Assembly (NCBI GenBank): GCA_964019135.1
Contig: OZ025257.1
Location: forward strand, 24,164,352-24,228,351
Length of the DNA stretch: 64,000 nt
Source of the DNA: Arenicola marina
Taxonomy: Eukaryota; Annelida; Polychaeta; Arenicolidae
Reading direction: 5' to 3'
A program made the position numbers and the translations under genes. The notes under the pieces were generated by a model. That model made no database searches and had not been told where the DNA came from. It worked only from the letters and a program-made list of their open reading frames with translations. Below, piece by piece: positions 59,224 through 64,000 of the stretch; positions within the stretch are counted from its first letter, which is position 1, and every line of letters starts with the position of its first letter.

Positions 59224-59279
59224 CTGATTGGTCAGTTTAATCCTATCTGCGCGTGGACATGCGCATTGTACCGGAAGTA
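59224..59279. promoter_or_regulatory. Promoter-like cluster: CCAAT, NRF1-like and ETS sites
   Basis: CTGATTGGTCAG (inverted CCAAT, 59224-59235), TGCGCG and CATGCGCA (NRF1-like) and ACCGGAAGTA (59270-59279) lie within 56 bp. No adjacent coding exon recognised. Confidence 0.45.
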
Positions 59280-60864
59280 CGCCGTAGCGATCCAATAAGT
59301 GATGCTTCCTCTTCGTTCAAATGGTGATAAAGCACAAACTAACTCCTTTTGCACATGAAGACCTTGTATAATTAGATACTTTAATTACAAGTTTCAAGAT
59401 CAGATTAATTGACAAGTTAACCAAGAGAATTGGTTAACTTAATTACGTCCTTAGGTATTTACTATCTACCCTGGAAAGAATTGTGTAATATTTTGCCGGT
59501 ATTAGCCTGGTGTAAATAGACCAATATGTTCAGTTGTGTTTTGCACGTGACACCTGTCGGTAGGTAACGTGTGATCTAAACACATCCGCATAGAAGTAGA
59601 ACTCGGTATTTTTAGACTGGTTTTGGGATATATACTACGGTTGTATTGTATATATTACGTGTCAGAAGCTGAGGGCCACTTCTGTGTACAATAGTAAATA
59701 TCGTAATACATTTTACGTTGATATAGGATACTATGTAATTTTCTAATGATTTTCTATCTTTTGTAAATAGGCGTTTAATTTTTTTTTAATGTGTTTTTTT
59801 TTAATCAAAATTGAATGGAATGGAATGACACGTGGGATTACCAGCCACACAGAAATGGAGCGAAATAATGTGTTTAAGAACTTTAAAGCTGTCGACCGCG
59901 CGTTTAAAGTGAGATGGTGAGCGCGTAGTGACTTCAGGTGTTCGACCTTTGCTTTATATATACTATATATCACCAGATACCTTTATGTTTAAGAAAAAAA
60001 TGTATGTATGTGGCTGATAAGGACTTGATAAGAAGAGTCACAGCATGACGTCACACCAGGGAGGACAAGGCGGGGTGGGGGAGTGTTATGTAAATAGTAT
60101 ACATACTAGTACCGTTTTGACTTATTGCCCCATTATCGCCCATGTTGATAGATAATAAACAGAATAATTAAGGTATTTCCGATAATACCTTAAACAGTGC
60201 AAGTCCGTACGGGTTCTATTCAGTGGAGTTGTGAGGCTTTCACCTGTGCAATGCAGTGCAAACTAACCCCCCTCCTCTTAGCAGAGCGCGGCTTTGCGGT
60301 GGCGTTCTGTGCTTCAGGCGGCTGTACAATTGAGAAGACCAGAAATAAGAGCGTCACGCTCTGGGTATATTTGACTCTCGCCATCAGATTAGCATCGCTT
60401 TTACTGGACATTCATATTGTATGAAGATGAGGTATACATGTGGAGAAAGACACGAAATGAATAGAACCGGCTGCACCTTCGTTCTGTGGTTGTACGTGAT
60501 ATATATTTGCTTTGAAAACCCAAATCCCTTACCTAGCACGCGTTACATGTTTCTAGATATAAAGCCTATTTTGTACTGGGTTTCCTTAGACCGCGCGGGG
60601 CTTGTCGAATGCCTAGACTTAAACGGTGTTATACTTGTGATAATCATGTGGATAAGAAAGATGTAATTAATATAGCATATTATGCTGTACATATGTCGAA
60701 CTTGAATATGTGACAGATTATTGACAATAAATGCTTTCTAAATACTGGCTGGTTTGTTTTATTGTTTCTTTTCTTTTATTTCCGACCCCGAGTTTTTTCG
60801 TCAAAAAATGCTAATAATTTGCGAAGGATTGCGTAATAATCCAAATTCTGACAAAGCAGGAGGT

Positions 60865-61035
60865 TCGCTTGAGCTTTGCTAAAAGGAGCCATGCTATTGG
60901 TCGAGGGGAATCTCGCTTGAGTTCAATGCTGAAAGGATCCATTCCATTGGTCGAGAGGGGAGCTCGCTTGAGCTTTATGTTAAAAGGGTCATTCTAGTGA
61001 TCGAGGGGGGAGCTCGCTTGAGTTTAATGCTAAAA
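60865..61035. repeat. About 50-bp tandem repeat, 3.5 copies, with ATTGGTCGAG
   Basis: Units begin CTCGCTTGAG at about 60865, 60913, 60964 and 61013 and include GCTAAAAGGAGCCAT and ATTGGTCGAGGGG-type words (inverted CCAAT). Confidence 0.8.
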
Positions 61036-62246
61036 AAGCCATATTGGCCCTTGTAAACTTATTAACATTGCATTATGTCTAACTATGTTAAAGGCGCACA
61101 TGATATGAAAAATCGTTCATCGCAGCCAAACTATTTTGCGCCAAAAAGTTTACTACAGTTAACGATTACCATCAGTACACTTCAAACGTCAAGGATCAAA
61201 GAATCGAAAGTTATCTCCGGACACGGAGGTGTAGTTAACAGCATGAGGAGCTAAATGGTTTCAATGTTGACGCATGGTAACAATGGCTTGCTTGCCAGCA
61301 TTCTCGGAAGTCATTGTCAAACTAACCTAAAAGCTAGTGAAATATATCACCATCACCAAAGAGTAGAAATACCTACCTGCTACTGAGCTGGCATCTTGAA
61401 CACAATCTGATTAACAACAGCCAAAGATCGGAACAATCCGCTATCAAATAGCCAACCAAACCTTTGAGTTACTAAGCACAAACAATTTGTAACCCTGGAA
61501 AACTTATAATCTTGTTAGCAACTAAGGTAACTACACGTGAGCACACGCCATTCTAATGCTTTGCTACATGAATTAAACAACACGGACATTCTCAACCAAA
61601 AGTGCATAATATTTACCAATAGTTCTTTGAACATTGGATTTTCCTAAATGCGGATATATACGCCTGATATACGTTTTTTTTCACAACCCTCGGATAAAAC
61701 GTCTTTGCGAACAATAGGTGAAATTGAAGGAAGTTCGGGCTCTTAAAGACCAGCTCCTAGGTCCAAAGGAGGACTTTCAAAGTCGCAATATGTTGGTCCA
61801 TCAAAATAGAATACCCGTTAATATTAAACGTAGGTTCTCGTGTAAAGAACCTGGCGCGCTGTAAGCAAGAGACGGGCAGTCCTACTGTTCATTTTGGAAA
61901 AAAAATAGTTACAAAACATTGCAGGCTGAAACACTCTTCCATATACTTGCAGTTGAACACATCTTAATGGTTACCATATTTCTAGAATTATCTGCATAAA
62001 TCCTTCACCTGCCTATATTTATACTGGTTGACAATTAAACCGGAACCTACATCTATGTGACTTCGCGCGAAAAGCTTTGATCGTTTAGAGTTGATGCCCG
62101 AGTTTGTTCAGATTTCTTTTAGTCTTGATATTCGTAAACATATGAGAGGGCATTCTCAACCAAGTGAAATGCGCTCTATAAGATAACAATATCACCGAAC
62201 CAGAACAGTTTATTGTACCGTATGGCTTCGGGTCTATAGTACATTG

Positions 62247-62320
62247 AAAAAGCGAGAGGCTTTCTCTGATTGGCCGAGCGAGAGGCTTCCTCTGATTGGC
62301 CGAGCGGGATGCTTTCCTCC
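62247..62320. repeat. About 29-bp tandem repeat with GATTGGCCGAGCG
   Basis: Two and a half units of GAGAGGCTTYCTCTGATTGG then CCGAGC. Each carries an inverted CCAAT box. Confidence 0.75.
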
Positions 62321-62539
62321 GAAGTTATATATTTAATAAAACGGAAGCAATCATATATTATTAAAATGGCGCGGGGTGAGGGTTAATGGTTAAGAGCTGC
62401 AATTTAAGGAAAGACAGAACTTTTAGATCCTAGAAAAGATTTAAAACAGCCGCAAAATGTCATTTAAGCGGCACATATTTGCATACCTAACCATATATAG
62501 CCTAGTGACCGCTCCCACACATAAGGGCTAAATTGGGCG

Positions 62540-62660
62540 AAGGAACGACGATGACGAATAAACGAAAGGCCGGGCCGGAATCGAACCCAGGATCTATTGA
62601 TCTGCGGTCTAGTGCACAAACTACAAAAAAAAAGATTGGGTGTTCCTGACCCCCGCCCCC
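62540..62660 (-). mobile_element. tRNA-derived SINE-like fragment
   Basis: The minus strand reads TTTGTGCACTAGACCGCAGA then GATCCTGGGTTCGATTCCGG with a clear B-box (GGTTCGATTCC). Stems do not pair as a tRNA. Confidence 0.5.
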
Positions 62661-62801
62661 CCCCCCTCCCTCCCCCGCACACACTAGACGCCAGTGTATT
62701 CATTTGTACCGACATGTTCTTCAGATATATATGAAATAATTAGATCATATATAATAAATATATAAAATGAACTCCATGAAAAAGCAGCGGAGTTATTTAC
62801 T

Positions 62802-63081
62802 GGCACCAAATATGATTGCCCCTCAAATACAATTTATAAATATCTAATGCTGGTACACCAATTCCGCCACACAGGTTCGCAGTTATTGTTTATTGTCTCC
62901 ATTGAGGCTTGCGGGTCCAGACAATACACCCAGGGCGGGAGGGACGCCTTACAACTCCATGCCGTTACCCCCTCAACATGGCCAAATGGCACCAAATATG
63001 ATTGCCCATCAAATACAAGTTATAAATATCTAATGCTGCTACAACCATTTCCGCCAGACTGTATGCCGTTACCCCCTCAAC
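62802..63081. repeat. Partial direct duplication, offset about 186 bp
   Basis: GGCACCAAATATGATTGCCC and the following 60 bases recur at 62802 and 62988. ATGCCGTTACCCCCTCAAC recurs at about 62959 and 63062, so two overlapping duplications are present. Confidence 0.85.
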
Positions 63082-64000
63082 AGATCAATGGGTTTCTACA
63101 TTGCTCGGGACCTTCTCTTATGTGGGCGTGTGGTATGTTTGAATACCACGGGACCGAAGCTAGTTTGATGAGGGAAAGAATTACATAATTCGAATTAGGA
63201 AATGCCAAGAAAACGTTTATTATCAAAGGTGGGGTTCATAAAGCCACGCACAGCGTAGTGGCGAGCCAAACGGTAAAGAATAAGGTGCACATCAACAAGC
63301 AGATTTCATGGACGAATAGTAAATATATCATCGCCATTACAGAGATGGCGGGTGGGAAGTAGAGAAACACTGATTTTCACGGATTGAAAGGAAACAGGAA
63401 AATAAAAGCGTCCTTGTTCTGACTGACCGGAAACGGAAAGAGCTAGTAACCTATTAGTTGATATATATAGGCTTACAATGTAAGACTAAAAACCGTGAAA
63501 CATATAGTAACTAACCCCCATAAATCCACAAATACGTGTTAACGTTGCAAAAACTCCTTAGGCCTATATACCTCCGGGATATGCCTCTGAAACTTCAAAG
63601 TGAGTCATGCTACATCTTCAAATGGAATGAATGGCAGATACCGGAGGTTGACAATGCATAATTCAATGGTGCGGAACTGGGGAAACCTGGTAAAGGGGTA
63701 GTCTATTCGCTGGCACTGCCGACCACCCCCACTCCTTTCCCCTTCACCTCCACACAACCCTCCCCTCTCTCCTCTTGTCATATGACCGGCTTTGGTGTCG
63801 TGAAAAACAAGATCGAGCGGCCATGAAAGAACCCTTCGTCTCTACCCTGGTTACCCAACCATACCCAACAGGCAAACATGGAATGCCACACGACCAACTG
63901 CTGCGGCTTGCTTTTCGCATGTTTTTGTGCATAGGACAGGGCTGGGAGGTGCGGGTGGAGGGAGAGTGAGAAGGGGGTGGGGGAAGTGGAGGGCGAGTGG

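Larger units (their letters stand above)
57100..64000. other. Intergenic or intronic AT-rich DNA without recognised genes
   Basis: Contains an inverted-repeat element (58417-58675), a CTCF-like site, a promoter-like cluster near 59.25 kb, tandem repeats at 60865 and 62247, a tRNA-like SINE fragment at about 62540-62660 and a dispersed duplication at 62802-63081. Short open frames here lack splice, codon or family support. Confidence 0.6.

Overview
This is animal (eukaryotic) genomic DNA. Genes are split into short exons with GT-AG introns, surrounded by tRNA-derived SINE copies, a decayed LINE, small inverted-repeat elements and a very large amount of minisatellite DNA. The repeat style and SINE tails suggest a marine invertebrate, possibly a mollusc or other spiralian. 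That assignment is inference with low confidence.

Left end, minus strand (1395-2365): four coding exons of a RING-finger protein of the RNF212/RNF212B (ZIP3/ZHP-3) meiotic crossover family. All eight zinc ligands and all splice phases are intact. The gene probably runs off the left edge. It sits head-to-head with the next gene, and the 1.5 kb between their start codons carries a perfect ETS site.

Plus strand, 3878-55192: a potassium-chloride cotransporter (KCC, SLC12A4-7 type). Two alternative first exons are visible (3878-4064 and 8451-8514), both ending in phase 1. Only the first carries an RFxV motif of the kind that docks SPAK/OSR1 kinases. Then 19 consecutive exons (39698-55192) encode the large extracellular loop, TM6-TM12 and the complete cytosolic C-terminus, with every splice phase compatible. 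The exons for TM1-TM5 are not visible. They most likely fall in the 200-N placeholder gap (28519-28718), which is flanked by two unrelated minisatellites.

The most interesting signal is in the KCC introns. In four U2-type introns the tail of the upstream exon plus its 5' splice site has been tandemly amplified, with units of about 43, 83, 38 and 45 bp. A fifth intron has a two-copy duplication that starts at the donor. Up to about 19 donor-like sites therefore lie in series behind a real one. The 9.8 kb, 57-bp array upstream of exon 39698 joins an acceptor-like pyrimidine tract and CAG to a GTGAGT donor in each of about 170 units. Four other introns of the same gene are U12-type (GTATCCTT donors, TTCCTTRAC-like branch points 11-15 nt before AG). 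Repeat arrays in those introns stay internal and do not include the splice sites.

Right end (55193-64000): no certain gene. It holds a likely KCC polyA signal, a compact promoter-like YY1/ETS/CRE cluster (56085-56122), a candidate unidentified exon (56976-57091), a second promoter-like cluster near 59.25 kb, an inverted-repeat element and several small duplications. The very long open frames in the minisatellites are artefacts of repeat units whose length is a multiple of three.
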